Source: Candidatus Woesearchaeota archaeon (lineage in GTDB: Archaea; Nanobdellota; Nanobdellia; Woesearchaeales; UBA9642). From it: a stretch of 64,000 nucleotides of DNA. The notes beneath the pieces were generated by a model that did no database searches, was not told the DNA's origin, and worked only from the letters and a program-made list of their open reading frames with translations. Positions 35,413-44,378 of the stretch are shown one piece after another. Every line of letters begins with the position of its first letter. Position 1 is the stretch's first letter. The translations under genes were made by a program, and so were the position numbers. Where the stretch lies: contig QZIT01000006.1 of NCBI GenBank assembly GCA_003599145.1, positions 62,001 through 126,000 on the forward strand, written 5' to 3'.

Positions 35413-36264
35413 ATGGACTTTCAGGGCCTTATTAAAAAATGGCAAAGAGAAGAGCTTACAGAGCATTATATTTATGCAAGGCTTTCCAAAACAGCAAAGC
35501 AGAATGCTGATGTGCTAATCCATTTATCAAAAGACAAGCTTTTGCATTATGATGTATGGAAAAGATATACTAAACAAGACCTGCCTTCAAAAAAATTCAT
35601 GTTTGTATGGTATCTTTTTCTTTCAAAAATTTTTGGTCTGGTATTTACCTTAAAGCTTATGCAGAAAAGGGAGAATAAAAAAGAGCATCTTTATCTTGAT
35701 ATTGTCAAGGCATTTCCTGAACTGCAGCATCTTTTAAAGCTTAAAGATGCCCATGAAGAAAAGCTTATCAGCATTGTGCATGAAGAGCATCTTGATTATG
35801 TGGGCAGTATGGTTTTGGGATTGAATGATGCACTTGTAGAGTTAACAGGCGCTTTGGCAGGACTGAGCTTTGCACTGCAAAAAACCAGATTGATTGCCCT
35901 TGCTGGTTTAATAACAGGCGTTGCTGCTGCATTATCTATGGCGTCTGCAGAGTTCTTGAGCAAAAAATCTGAACAGTCGCAAAAGGCAGGAAAATCTGCA
36001 GCATACACAGGCCTTATTTACTTTATTACAGTCATTTTTCTCGTTGTTCCTTACTTTATCTTTTCAGACTATAAGCTCGCACTGCTGGTAACTATTCTTA
36101 TTAATATTACGGTTATCGCAATCTTTACCTATTTCCTTTCAGTTGCTAAAGACCTTTCTTTCAAAAAGAGGTTCGGGGAAATGGCAACCATCAGCTTAGG
36201 GGTTACTGCAATATCCTTTTTGATTGGGTTATTTCTTAAAGCAGTTTTGCATATTGAGGTATGA
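35413..36264 (+). CDS. Ferritin-like domain fused to VIT1/CCC1 iron transporter (MbfA-like)
   Basis: A 283-residue protein. Residues 1-130 are a helical rubrerythrin/ferritin-like region with many Glu and His (EELTEHYIYARLSKTAKQNA, HEEKLISIVHEEH); residues 135-283 are a VIT1-type membrane domain with five helices (VLGLNDALVELTGALAGLSFAL, ALSMASAEFLSKKSEQ). MbfA-type proteins export iron after oxidation. Its placement beside sodA and prxQ supports a role in limiting free iron during oxidative stress. Confidence 0.85.
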   Translation: MDFQGLIKKWQREELTEHYIYARLSKTAKQNADVLIHLSKDKLLHYDVWKRYTKQDLPSKKFMFVWYLFLSKIFGLVFTLKLMQKRENKKEHLYLDIVKAFPELQHLLKLKDAHEEKLISIVHEEHLDYVGSMVLGLNDALVELTGALAGLSFALQKTRLIALAGLITGVAAALSMASAEFLSKKSEQSQKAGKSAAYTGLIYFITVIFLVVPYFIFSDYKLALLVTILINITVIAIFTYFLSVAKDLSFKKRFGEMATISLGVTAISFLIGLFLKAVLHIEV

Positions 36265-36265
36265 T

Positions 36266-36712
36266 ATGAAAGAAGGCGATAAACCAGATTTTGCATTAAA
36301 AGACCAGCATGGAAAAGTACATAAGTTTTCTGATTATAAAGGGAAAAAAATAATCCTTTATTTTTACCCTAAGGATGATACTCCTGGCTGTACAAAAGAA
36401 GCTTGTGGTTTTAGAGATGCATTTGCATTATTTAAGAAACATAATGCAGTCATTTTAGGAATTTCTGCAGATGATGAGGTTTCTCATAAAACATTTGCAG
36501 AAAAATACGATTTGCCGTTCACCTTGTTAAGCGACCCTGAGAAAAAAGTGATAGAGCAGTTTGGTGTGTGGAAGGAAAAAAGCATGTACGGCAAGACTTT
36601 TTTCGGCATTGTCAGAACCACGTTTCTTATGGATGAGCAAGGTGTTGTTAAGAAAATTTTTCCTAAGGTAAATCCAGAAGAGCACGCAAAGGAAATTCTT
36701 GATGCACTGTAA
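36266..36712 (+). CDS. bcp: Peroxiredoxin, PrxQ/Bcp type
   Basis: 148 residues from ATG 36266. Peroxidatic Cys42 and resolving Cys47 are four residues apart (TPGCTKEACGFRD), the PrxQ form. It reduces peroxides using thioredoxin; a thioredoxin reductase gene lies at 45588. The start is 1 nt after the transporter stop, so the two are co-transcribed. Confidence 0.93.
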   Translation: MKEGDKPDFALKDQHGKVHKFSDYKGKKIILYFYPKDDTPGCTKEACGFRDAFALFKKHNAVILGISADDEVSHKTFAEKYDLPFTLLSDPEKKVIEQFGVWKEKSMYGKTFFGIVRTTFLMDEQGVVKKIFPKVNPEEHAKEILDAL

Positions 36713-36760
36713 TCAAAACATTTAAAAACATGGAACGTTCAGAAAAAGAGGTGAATGATA

Positions 36761-37018
36761 ATGGCAAAGCTCGATTATGAAGATAAAGAGGTAGAAGTCA
36801 AGGACGATGAAAAAATTGTTGAACAGCTTATGGAATTTGGAGTTCCTTTTGGCTGCCAAGATGGCTTATGCGGAACTTGCAGGCTAAAAATTCTTGAAGG
36901 CGCTGAAAACTGCACCCCCTTGACAGAAGCTGAAAAAGCTATGGGAGATAGAGATGAACATAATCGATTAGGCTGTCAGTTAAAAATAAAAGGAGGAAAA
37001 GTTAAAATAACGTTTTAA
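36761..37018 (+). CDS. 2Fe-2S ferredoxin
   Basis: 85 residues from ATG 36761 (GAGGTG at 36748-36753; an ATG at 36755 is too close). Cluster ligands are Cys32, Cys37, Cys40 and Cys72 in the plant-type pattern (GCQDGLCGTC). An extra Cys51 is present. It carries electrons; no dedicated partner is next to it. Confidence 0.9.
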   Translation: MAKLDYEDKEVEVKDDEKIVEQLMEFGVPFGCQDGLCGTCRLKILEGAENCTPLTEAEKAMGDRDEHNRLGCQLKIKGGKVKITF

Positions 37019-37019
37019 C

Positions 37020-37517
37020 ATGAAACTGCTCTTCTTTCTTGTTTTTCTAATGATTTTCGCAGGTTGCACGGTAAACGAAGAAACAATATTTGACAATGTC
37101 ACAGAACAGCCTGATAATGATGTTCCTGAGAATGACATTGCAGATGTGCCTGTTGATACTTCAGTCGATATTCCTGTTAATAATAGCGATGAAGAAACAG
37201 ATGCTGAAGAGCCTGAAATTCCAGAAAATAACACGCCCTTGCCCTATGTTATCGCAGAAGATGGCTATAAGGAGTTTTCAGTAACAGCACAGCGATGGTA
37301 TTACACTCCTGACGTCATTGAAGTAAACAGCGGAGATAAAGTGAGAATTAAAGTGCATAACATAGGATTGATTTTTGGCATGCGTATTGGCGGTATCAGC
37401 AGAGGTAAAAACACTCTTAAATTCACTGCAGAAGAACCAGGAACCTTCATTTGGAGATGCGATGAATACTGCGGTAGCGGCTATTCTAACATGACGGGTA
37501 GGTTTATTGTTAAGTAA
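37020..37517 (+). CDS. Lipoprotein with cupredoxin (COX2-like) domain
   Basis: 165 residues. Signal peptide with lipobox IFAGC (Cys16), an acidic Asp/Glu/Pro/Asn-rich linker (18-75), then a COX2-like cupredoxin domain. CuA is normally held by His, CxxxC, His and Met; here C147, C151 and M158 are kept (CDEYCGSGYSNM) but the His before Met is Tyr155 and the upstream His region reads LIFGM. Copper binding is therefore doubtful or altered. It starts 1 nt after the ferredoxin stop. Confidence 0.8.
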   Translation: MKLLFFLVFLMIFAGCTVNEETIFDNVTEQPDNDVPENDIADVPVDTSVDIPVNNSDEETDAEEPEIPENNTPLPYVIAEDGYKEFSVTAQRWYYTPDVIEVNSGDKVRIKVHNIGLIFGMRIGGISRGKNTLKFTAEEPGTFIWRCDEYCGSGYSNMTGRFIVK

Positions 37518-37548
37518 ATTTATATAGTTCGTTCTTTTTTCTTTTTGC

Positions 37549-38187
37549 ATGGACATTGATAAGGTATTGCTTATTCTAAAGAAAGAAGTTGTGCACTATA
37601 AAGTTCCTGTTGTTGATTTGATTAAAGTGCAGACAAAAGACCCTTTTAAAGTGCTTTTGGCAACCATGCTTTCAGCAAGGACAAAAGATGAAGTTACTGC
37701 TGCAGCTGCAAAACGATTGTTTGCGAGGGTGCATGCTGTTAAAGATTTGGAAAACATTTCTCAAAGAGAACTGGAAAAATTGATTTATCCTGTGGGTTTT
37801 TACAAGAATAAAGCTAAATATCTGAAACAGCTTCCAAGTACGCTTAAAAACAATAACATACCTTATACGGTTGAAGAGCTGATAAAGCTTCCTGGAGTTG
37901 GAAGGAAAACAGCAAATTTAGTTGTTGCCGTTGGCTTTGAAAAACCTGCTATTTGTGTCGATGTTCATGTGCATAGAATTATGAACAGATTGGGCTATTT
38001 AAAAACAAAAAATCCCTTTGAAACAGAAATGGAATTGCGAAAAAAACTTCCCAAGCAATTCTGGCTAATGGTAAATTCAACGTTGGTTGCCTTTGGCCAA
38101 AATACCTGCAAGCCAGTTTCTCCTTATTGCAGCAAATGCCCTGTAAAACAATATTGCAAGCGCGTTGGAGTTGCAAAAAGCAGGTAA
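37549..38187 (+). CDS. nth: Endonuclease III-type DNA glycosylase
   Basis: A 212-residue protein. The helix-hairpin-helix is LPGVGRKTAN (from residue 114) with catalytic Lys120, Asp138 lies in VDVHVHR, and the C-terminal [4Fe-4S] site has the C-x6-C-x2-C-x5-C pattern (CKPVSPYCSKCPVKQYC). It removes oxidised pyrimidines from DNA. A TATA-like AATTTATATAG about 30 nt upstream suggests its own promoter. Confidence 0.95.
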   Translation: MDIDKVLLILKKEVVHYKVPVVDLIKVQTKDPFKVLLATMLSARTKDEVTAAAAKRLFARVHAVKDLENISQRELEKLIYPVGFYKNKAKYLKQLPSTLKNNNIPYTVEELIKLPGVGRKTANLVVAVGFEKPAICVDVHVHRIMNRLGYLKTKNPFETEMELRKKLPKQFWLMVNSTLVAFGQNTCKPVSPYCSKCPVKQYCKRVGVAKSR

Positions 38188-38228
38188 TTCTGCGATAATA
38201 ATTTAAATGCGTTCTCATTTTCTGCACT

Positions 38229-39071
38229 ATGGATGATGCTTATGAAAAAATAGTTCCTACGGCATGGCTTGTTGCCTATAGAAGAAAATTTTCTGACATT
38301 CCTTTTGCGAAGGAGATATTTGATGCTTTAGATAGGTTAAGAGCTGAACGGTTTTTTGAAATTACTGATGAGATGCTTGTTCCTGAAATGGCTCCCCAAT
38401 ACGAAGCGCGATATAAACTTATAGATAGATGTATTCATGCGCAAGATTCCCAGCAAATTCTTGAACTCGCTGCGGGTTTTGCGGGAAGAGGCATGGATAT
38501 GGCACAGAATTCAAGGGTTACGTATGTGGAATTTGACCTTCCTAGAGTTATGCAGGACAAGGAAAAAATTGCTGGTGAGCTTTTAAAAGGTGCTATTCAA
38601 GGTAAGCTTTATTTTGAAGCAGGCAATGCTTTGGATTATGACAGCTTGTATCGCGCAGCAAAACATTTTGAAAAAAAGCCAATTACCGTTATCAATGAAG
38701 GCTTGCTGAGATATTTGAATTTTGAAGAAAAAACGGCAGTAGCTCAAAATGTGCATAAACTGCTTGAAATCTATGGAGGTGTATGGATAACTTCAGACAT
38801 CACACTGAAAAAAATTCTCAATGTGGACGAAAAAACAAAAGCGCACAATAAAACCATAGCAGGTATAACAGGAATAACTGTTGATAAAAACAGGTTTGAA
38901 GATGAAAATCACGCTATGGCGTTCTTTGAAAACTTAGGATATAGCATAGAAAGGCACAGTTTTATGGAAGTAAAATCTGCGTTAGTTTCTCCAAGAAATC
39001 TCAATCTTTCCGATGCAGAAGTTAATGCATTAATCGATACTGCAGTTGTTTACATTATGCGGTTAAAGTGA
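38229..39071 (+). CDS. Leucine carboxyl methyltransferase-like (LCM family) enzyme
   Basis: 280 residues. The SAM site is ILELAAGFAGRGMDM, then VTYVEFDLPRVM and TVINEGLLRYLNFEEK, which follow the LCM/Ppm1 (PF04072) pattern. Members methylate carboxyl groups or hydroxyls of small molecules. Substrate unknown. AATTTAAATG about 30 nt upstream is a likely TATA box. Confidence 0.75.
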   Translation: MDDAYEKIVPTAWLVAYRRKFSDIPFAKEIFDALDRLRAERFFEITDEMLVPEMAPQYEARYKLIDRCIHAQDSQQILELAAGFAGRGMDMAQNSRVTYVEFDLPRVMQDKEKIAGELLKGAIQGKLYFEAGNALDYDSLYRAAKHFEKKPITVINEGLLRYLNFEEKTAVAQNVHKLLEIYGGVWITSDITLKKILNVDEKTKAHNKTIAGITGITVDKNRFEDENHAMAFFENLGYSIERHSFMEVKSALVSPRNLNLSDAEVNALIDTAVVYIMRLK

Positions 39072-39117
39072 GCCATAAATTGTTTCATTTAAACGATTGC
39101 AAAAAAAGTATTAAAAG

Positions 39118-39651
39118 TTATTTCAGTTCTATTCTTTCGTGCATTTTGCAGTCTTCGCAGCTTCCTGGATTCTGGCATTCTTCCCTATGTTCTCTTTCCA
39201 AGTCTATTTCACAGATAAAGGGTTTTGCTGCAGAAACTACAACGCTCATGTTGATATTCTTGACTGCTTCGTTATGCCTTAAGTTTTTGTCAATAATGCT
39301 TTCTATTTTTTTCAAATCATGGGCAACAATCATGATGCTTACATTGTTGCTTCCCGATAGGATAAATCCGTTAACGAAAAATGAGCATAATTTGAGCTCA
39401 TTTAATAGCTTTTCAGGGTTTGCAGCAGTAAAGTCAACTCTTGCCATGTACATGTTTGCCCTGTTAAACTCAATGCCTGTTGCTCTGGCAAGCACTCCAT
39501 TTCTTTTCAACTTTCGCAACCTTGCATTGATCGATGGCTGGCTTATGCTTAATGCATCTGCTAGTTCTGTTTGAGAAATGTCTGGGTTTTGCATAAAAAG
39601 AGAGACTATTTTTACGTCTTTTTTGTCCATTCCCAGTTTTTCCTTGAGCAT
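39118..39651 (-). CDS. Lrp/AsnC-type regulator with C-terminal Cys/His tail
   Basis: 177 residues. Helix-turn-helix at about 10-55 (DKKDVKIVSLFMQNPDISQTE, SQPSINARLRKLKRNGVL), a RAM-like domain to about 145, then a tail with C159, C165, C168 and H171 (C-x5-C-x2-C-x2-H) that could bind zinc or an Fe-S cluster. It is divergent from the Suf operon, with 115 nt between, so it is a candidate iron or Fe-S sensor for that operon. The alternative start MDKKD is 7 codons in. Confidence 0.8.
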   Translation of the reverse strand: MLKEKLGMDKKDVKIVSLFMQNPDISQTELADALSISQPSINARLRKLKRNGVLARATGIEFNRANMYMARVDFTAANPEKLLNELKLCSFFVNGFILSGSNNVSIMIVAHDLKKIESIIDKNLRHNEAVKNINMSVVVSAAKPFICEIDLEREHREECQNPGSCEDCKMHERIELK

Positions 39652-39766
39652 TATAGGGTGAAAGGGGAAAAATTTATAAATCTTTCTATTTTCTATAACT
39701 GAACGTGGCTTAATAATTATAATCTATAGTGCCAATGTTTATATATTATAAGCCGTTGGAGGGAAC
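39652..39766. promoter_or_regulatory. Divergent promoter region of Suf operon and Lrp regulator
   Basis: The spacer holds ATTTATAAAT-like (about 39671-39681) and TTTATATATTATAA (about 39738-39751) TATA candidates in opposite directions, and a GGAGGG ribosome binding site just before ATG 39767. An imperfect A/T palindrome between them may bind the flanking regulator. Confidence 0.45.
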
Positions 39767-40333
39767 ATGGAAGCCGTACAAGAACTCATACATAAGGATA
39801 TGACACTGGGAGAAATAGTAAGCAAATATCCGCAGGTAGTGCCTGTCATTACAGAATATGGTTTGCACTGCGTAGGCTGTCATGTAAGCTATTGGGAAAC
39901 CGTTGAACAGGGTTGCAAAGGGCATGGGATGGATGATGAAACCATACAGAATCTTTTGAAGGACATCAACAGAGTTGCCAATGAAAAACAGTCTGCTAAA
40001 GAAGATGGAGCAGTCATTCATATTACTGATTTTGCCGCTGAAAAAATAAAGGAAGTTTTGACAAAGCAAAATAAAGAAGATCATTTTTTACGATTGGAAA
40101 TAATTTCAGGCGGCTGCTCTGGAAAAAGCTACTCTTTCATGCTGGATAATGTTCAAAAACCAAATGACACGGTTGTTGAAAAAAATGACATCAAAGTAGT
40201 TGTTGACCCTGCAACGCTTGAACAGATAAAAGGCTCAACCATAGATTATCTTGATACTTTGCAGGGAGCAGGGTTTAAAATAGATAATCCGAACGCAACA
40301 AAATCCTGTGGTTGCGGCTCATCTTTTAGATAA
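39767..40333 (+). CDS. DUF1858-SufA (A-type Fe-S carrier) fusion
   Basis: 188 residues. The N-terminal DUF1858 domain (1-70) carries YGLHCVGCHVS (Cys35, Cys38), as in ScdA-type and hybrid-cluster-associated proteins; the C-terminal HesB/IscA domain (82-188) has ligands Cys117, Cys181 and Cys183 (SGGCSGKSY, CGCG). It should carry clusters delivered by SufBCD, while DUF1858 may add a redox or di-iron function. First gene of the operon. Confidence 0.88.
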   Translation: MEAVQELIHKDMTLGEIVSKYPQVVPVITEYGLHCVGCHVSYWETVEQGCKGHGMDDETIQNLLKDINRVANEKQSAKEDGAVIHITDFAAEKIKEVLTKQNKEDHFLRLEIISGGCSGKSYSFMLDNVQKPNDTVVEKNDIKVVVDPATLEQIKGSTIDYLDTLQGAGFKIDNPNATKSCGCGSSFR

Positions 40334-40355
40334 TTTTTATTTTTTTGGGGGAAGA

Positions 40356-41771
40356 ATGACAAACGACATCAACATGCAGACCTTTCAGATCAATAGGGAA
40401 ACCTATGATCATTATAATGAAGAGCGTTTGCTGTTTAGGGCAGTTCCTGGTATTGATGAAAAACTTGTCAGAGAAATTTCCAAACAAAAAAATGAACCTG
40501 CATGGATGCTGCAGAAACGATTAGAGGGGTTAAAAACATTTTATGAATTAAAGATGCCTGCATGGGGTCCTTCACTGGAAAAATTGGACTTATCGCAGAT
40601 TCATTTCTTTTTAAGGCCTGATGCAAAAAAAAATGCAAGAACCTGGGCAGATGTTCCTGAAGATATTAAAAGAACTTTTGATAAATTAGGAATTCCTGAA
40701 GCAGAAAAGACAGCGCTTGCAGGCGTTGGTTCTCAGTATGAATCTGAAGTTGTCTATCATAACTTGAAAAAAGAATGGGAAGACCAGGGCGTTATTTTTT
40801 TAGACTGCGATGAAGCTGTGCAGAAATATCCTGAACTCGTTAAAAAATATTTCATGACTTCTTGCGTTCCTATCAGCCTGCATAAGTTTGCTGCTCTGCA
40901 TGCTGCAGTGTGGTCAGGAGGAACGTTTATCTATGTTCCCAAAGGAGTGAAATTGACAACACCTTTGCAGGCATATTTCAGAATGAATGCAAAAAGAGGA
41001 GGCCAGTTTGAGCATACGCTCATTATTGTTGATGAAGGCGCAGAGTGCCATTATATTGAAGGCTGTTCAGCTCCTGTCTATGCAGAACATTCTCTGCACG
41101 CTGGCTGCGTAGAGATTCATGTTTTAAAAGGGGCAAGAGCACGATATTCCAGTATTGAAAACTGGAGCAAGAATACCTTTAATTTGAATACTAAACGAGC
41201 TGCAGTCTATGAAGACGGCATTATTGAGTGGATTAATGGAAACATGGGCTCTAATGTTACCATGCTTTATCCTGCTTCTGTTTTGATAGGAGACAGGTCA
41301 AAATGCGATTTTATAGGAATAGCATTTGCAGGAAAAGACCAAAATCAGGATACAGGAGCTAAAGTCGTTCATGTTGGAAAGCATACAAGCTCAACGATAC
41401 AGTCAAAATCAATTTCAAAAGATGGCGGCATTACCAGTTATCGAGGATTGTTGAGCATTGCGAAAGGTGCAATCAATGCAACAGCAAATGTTTCCTGCGA
41501 TGCCTTGATGGTTGATAATCTTTCTCAATCAAATACCTATCCGTTTATGGATGTCAAGGAATCTAAAGTAACGGTTTCTCACGAAGCAACAGTCGGGAGA
41601 ATAAATAAAGACCAGATTTTTTATTTGATGAGCCGTGGTTTGGATGAGCAGACAGCAACGCAGATGATTGTTTCAGGATTTATAGAGCCTATTGTAAAAG
41701 AGCTTCCGCTAGAATATGCTGTTGAATTGAACAGACTGATAGAGTTGGAAATGGAGGGTTCTTTAGGATGA
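40356..41771 (+). CDS. sufB: Fe-S assembly scaffold SufB
   Basis: 471 residues from ATG 40356 (GGGGGAAGA upstream); the frame opens earlier inside the preceding gene. The SufB wording is clear: FMTSCVPISLHKFAALHAAVW, GGTFIYVPKGV, AECHYIEGCSAP, SIENWSKNTFNLNTKRA, and the C-terminal SHEATVGRINKDQIFYLMSRG. It forms the scaffold with SufC and SufD. It overlaps sufD by 4 nt. Confidence 0.95.
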   Translation: MTNDINMQTFQINRETYDHYNEERLLFRAVPGIDEKLVREISKQKNEPAWMLQKRLEGLKTFYELKMPAWGPSLEKLDLSQIHFFLRPDAKKNARTWADVPEDIKRTFDKLGIPEAEKTALAGVGSQYESEVVYHNLKKEWEDQGVIFLDCDEAVQKYPELVKKYFMTSCVPISLHKFAALHAAVWSGGTFIYVPKGVKLTTPLQAYFRMNAKRGGQFEHTLIIVDEGAECHYIEGCSAPVYAEHSLHAGCVEIHVLKGARARYSSIENWSKNTFNLNTKRAAVYEDGIIEWINGNMGSNVTMLYPASVLIGDRSKCDFIGIAFAGKDQNQDTGAKVVHVGKHTSSTIQSKSISKDGGITSYRGLLSIAKGAINATANVSCDALMVDNLSQSNTYPFMDVKESKVTVSHEATVGRINKDQIFYLMSRGLDEQTATQMIVSGFIEPIVKELPLEYAVELNRLIELEMEGSLG

Positions 41772-42844
41772 ATGACTACAGAAAAAATGCCCTTGCAAAG
41801 CTTGCAACGGCAAAACTGCCTTCGTTTCGCTATGGCTTGAATATCTACATAGGCACCGATTTCGATTTTAATATTGCGCCAAAAAAAGTTGCCCATGATG
41901 TGATTGTTGATGCAGAGGAACAAGTAAACGTTTTTTCAGGAGCTGAAATGCCTGATGCAGAAGAGTTTTTTACTGATTACTGGACAGAAGACCATAAACT
42001 GTTTTATCTTCATCAGGCGCATGCAAATGATTTTCTGATGATTTCTATTCCTGAAAATCTTATCTTAGAAAAGCAGATAACGGTGAAATGCATCATGAAA
42101 ACTTCACCTTTACTTTCAACGATTTTGATAAAAGCAGGAAAAAACAGCACTGCAAAAATAGTTTTTTCTGTTGAAGGAGGATTTTCCAATAGCTATTACA
42201 GTCAGGATGTGAGGATTATTGCCGAGCAGAATAGCAATATCGAAATGATTGGGGTGCAGAAGCTTTCAAAAAATGCAGTTATGGTGCAGAATAAAAAAGC
42301 AATGGCAAAAAAAAATGCAACCGTCAATTGGACAGAGCTTTCTGTTGGAACCAGATATATGCGTTCCAATGCAGTTACTGATTTAACAGGCGAGGGAGCG
42401 CAAACACAAAATACGGTGTTATATCTTGCAAGAGCATCGCAAAGGCAGGACATGTATACTGCAAGCATCCATAACGCGCCCCATACGCATTCAAACATGC
42501 TTACCAAAGGTGCTGTATATGATGAAGCAAAAGTGCTGAGCAGAGGATTGGTAAAAATTAATGATGCAGCCTTTGGCTCAAATGGCTTTGAAAAACAGGA
42601 TGCGTTATTGCTAAGCGATAAAGCAGAAGCAGATGCCATTCCTAATCTTGAAATTCACAATCACGATGTCAAATGCACTCATGGCTCGACGATAGGCCAA
42701 ATTGATTATGAAAAGATATTTTATCTGATGTCTAGAGGGCTATCGAAAAAAGAATCAGAGCAGAAGATAATTGAAGGCTATTTTAATCCTGTGCTTTCAT
42801 TACTGGATGAAACCCTGCAGGAAACCATAAGGTCATCATTATGA
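41768..42844 (+). CDS. sufD: Fe-S assembly protein SufD
   Basis: 358 residues, beta-helical core with SufBD family C-terminus: FGSNGFEKQDALLLSDKAEAD, IPNLEIHNHDVKCTHGSTIG and IFYLMSRGL. It partners SufB and SufC. ATGA overlaps at both ends show tight coupling. Confidence 0.93.
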   Translation: MNDYRKNALAKLATAKLPSFRYGLNIYIGTDFDFNIAPKKVAHDVIVDAEEQVNVFSGAEMPDAEEFFTDYWTEDHKLFYLHQAHANDFLMISIPENLILEKQITVKCIMKTSPLLSTILIKAGKNSTAKIVFSVEGGFSNSYYSQDVRIIAEQNSNIEMIGVQKLSKNAVMVQNKKAMAKKNATVNWTELSVGTRYMRSNAVTDLTGEGAQTQNTVLYLARASQRQDMYTASIHNAPHTHSNMLTKGAVYDEAKVLSRGLVKINDAAFGSNGFEKQDALLLSDKAEADAIPNLEIHNHDVKCTHGSTIGQIDYEKIFYLMSRGLSKKESEQKIIEGYFNPVLSLLDETLQETIRSSL

Positions 42845-44016
42845 ACAAAGCAGACTTTCCTATTCTTCAGCATGTTGTTTATTTAGATAATGCTGCAACA
42901 ACACAAAAACCAAAAAAAGTTATTGATGCGATTGCTCACTTTTATGAAACGAGCAATGCAAATGCGCATCGTGGAGTGTATCAGTTGAGCATGAAAGCTT
43001 CCCAGCTCTATGATGATGCACGAAAAACCGTCGCAGACTTTATTCATGCAGATGCTGACGAAATTATTTTTACGAGAAATGCAACAGAATCCATTAATCT
43101 GGTTGCTGCTGCCGTTTTTCCTCTGTTAAAGGGGAAGGAAATTGTTTTAACCGTCATGGAGCATCATTCAAATCTTATTCCGTGGCAGCAGTTTGCAAAG
43201 AAAAATGGATTTACGTTGCAGTTTATCCAGATGAAACCTGATTTTACGCTAGACTATCAGGATGCAGAGAAAAAAATAAATGATAAAACAGCGCTGGTCG
43301 CTTTTTGTCAGGTTTCTAATGCTCTGGGAACTATCAATGATGCTGAAAAAATTATTGCGCTGGCAAAAAAACATCATGCATTGACGTTGATTGACGCTGC
43401 GCAGTCAGCTCCCCACATGATTGTTGATGTAAAAAAGCTTGACTGTGATTTTCTTGCTTTTTCAGGCCATAAAATGCTCGGGCCTATGGGCATAGGTGTT
43501 TTGTATGGAAAAAAAGAACTGCTTGAAAAAATGCAGCCGTATCAATTTGGAGGGGATATGATAAAGTCAGTCTCCTTAGAGCATGCAGAGTGGAATGATT
43601 TGCCTATGAAATTTGAGGCAGGAACAGTCAATGTTGCAGATGCTGTTGGACTAGCAGAAGCCATAAAATATTTGGAACATATAGGCATGGACGTCATAGA
43701 AAAAAAAGAAAAAGAATTATTGCAGTATGCCCTGCAGGAGTTAAAAAAAATAAAAACCCTAAAGATCTATCACGCTGAAAAAAGTTCAGGAATTATTTCT
43801 TTTACCATGGAAAAAGTGCATCCTCATGACATTGCTTCTCTTTTGGATGATGAGCGCATTTGCATCAGGGCAGGACATCACTGTGCAATGCCTTTAATGC
43901 ATATTCTTGGAGTTCCTGCAACGGCAAGAATAAGTTTTTATATCTACAACACCAGAGAAGATGTTGATATGCTGGTGAAAGCATTGTTGCATGTGGAGGC
44001 GATGTTCCATGGATAA
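42841..44016 (+). CDS. sufS: Cysteine desulfurase SufS
   Basis: 391 residues. PLP lysine K211 (SGHKMLGP), catalytic Cys348 in RAGHHCAMP, and YLDNAATTQKP at the N-terminus. It supplies sulfur from cysteine to the Suf scaffold. A SufU zinc partner follows directly, the usual pairing for this group II desulfurase. Confidence 0.95.
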   Translation: MNKADFPILQHVVYLDNAATTQKPKKVIDAIAHFYETSNANAHRGVYQLSMKASQLYDDARKTVADFIHADADEIIFTRNATESINLVAAAVFPLLKGKEIVLTVMEHHSNLIPWQQFAKKNGFTLQFIQMKPDFTLDYQDAEKKINDKTALVAFCQVSNALGTINDAEKIIALAKKHHALTLIDAAQSAPHMIVDVKKLDCDFLAFSGHKMLGPMGIGVLYGKKELLEKMQPYQFGGDMIKSVSLEHAEWNDLPMKFEAGTVNVADAVGLAEAIKYLEHIGMDVIEKKEKELLQYALQELKKIKTLKIYHAEKSSGIISFTMEKVHPHDIASLLDDERICIRAGHHCAMPLMHILGVPATARISFYIYNTREDVDMLVKALLHVEAMFHG

Positions 44017-44377
44017 TAAAGACATGTACAGAGAGCATATCATTGATAGCTATAAGCATCCTCATAATTTTGGAAATTTGCCTCATCCAACGCATGCATG
44101 TAGGGAGTTCAACCCTTTTTGCGGAGATGACATCACCATGCAATTAGTTGTTAAAGAGGGTATTATTGAAAAAGTGACTTTTAACGGAAAAGGCTGTGCA
44201 CTTTCTGTAGCTGCAGCATCCATGCTCACTGATAAAATAAAAGGAATGAACGTTGAAGATATAAAAAAAATGTCAAAAGAAGATATTTTAGAATTATTAA
44301 AAATCCCTATAGGTCCTGTCAGATTAAAGTGTGCTTTATTGTCATTGGAAACACTGCATAAAGCATTGGAAAGGTGA
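44009..44377 (+). CDS. sufU: SufU-type sulfur-transfer protein
   Basis: 122 residues from ATG 44009, overlapping the sufS stop. Zinc/sulfur ligands Cys38, Asp40, Cys63 and Cys108 (NPFCGDD, GKGCALS, LKCALL). SufU takes sulfur from SufS; an IscU-like scaffold role is the alternative. Confidence 0.92.
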   Translation: MDNKDMYREHIIDSYKHPHNFGNLPHPTHACREFNPFCGDDITMQLVVKEGIIEKVTFNGKGCALSVAAASMLTDKIKGMNVEDIKKMSKEDILELLKIPIGPVRLKCALLSLETLHKALER

Positions 44378-44378
44378 A

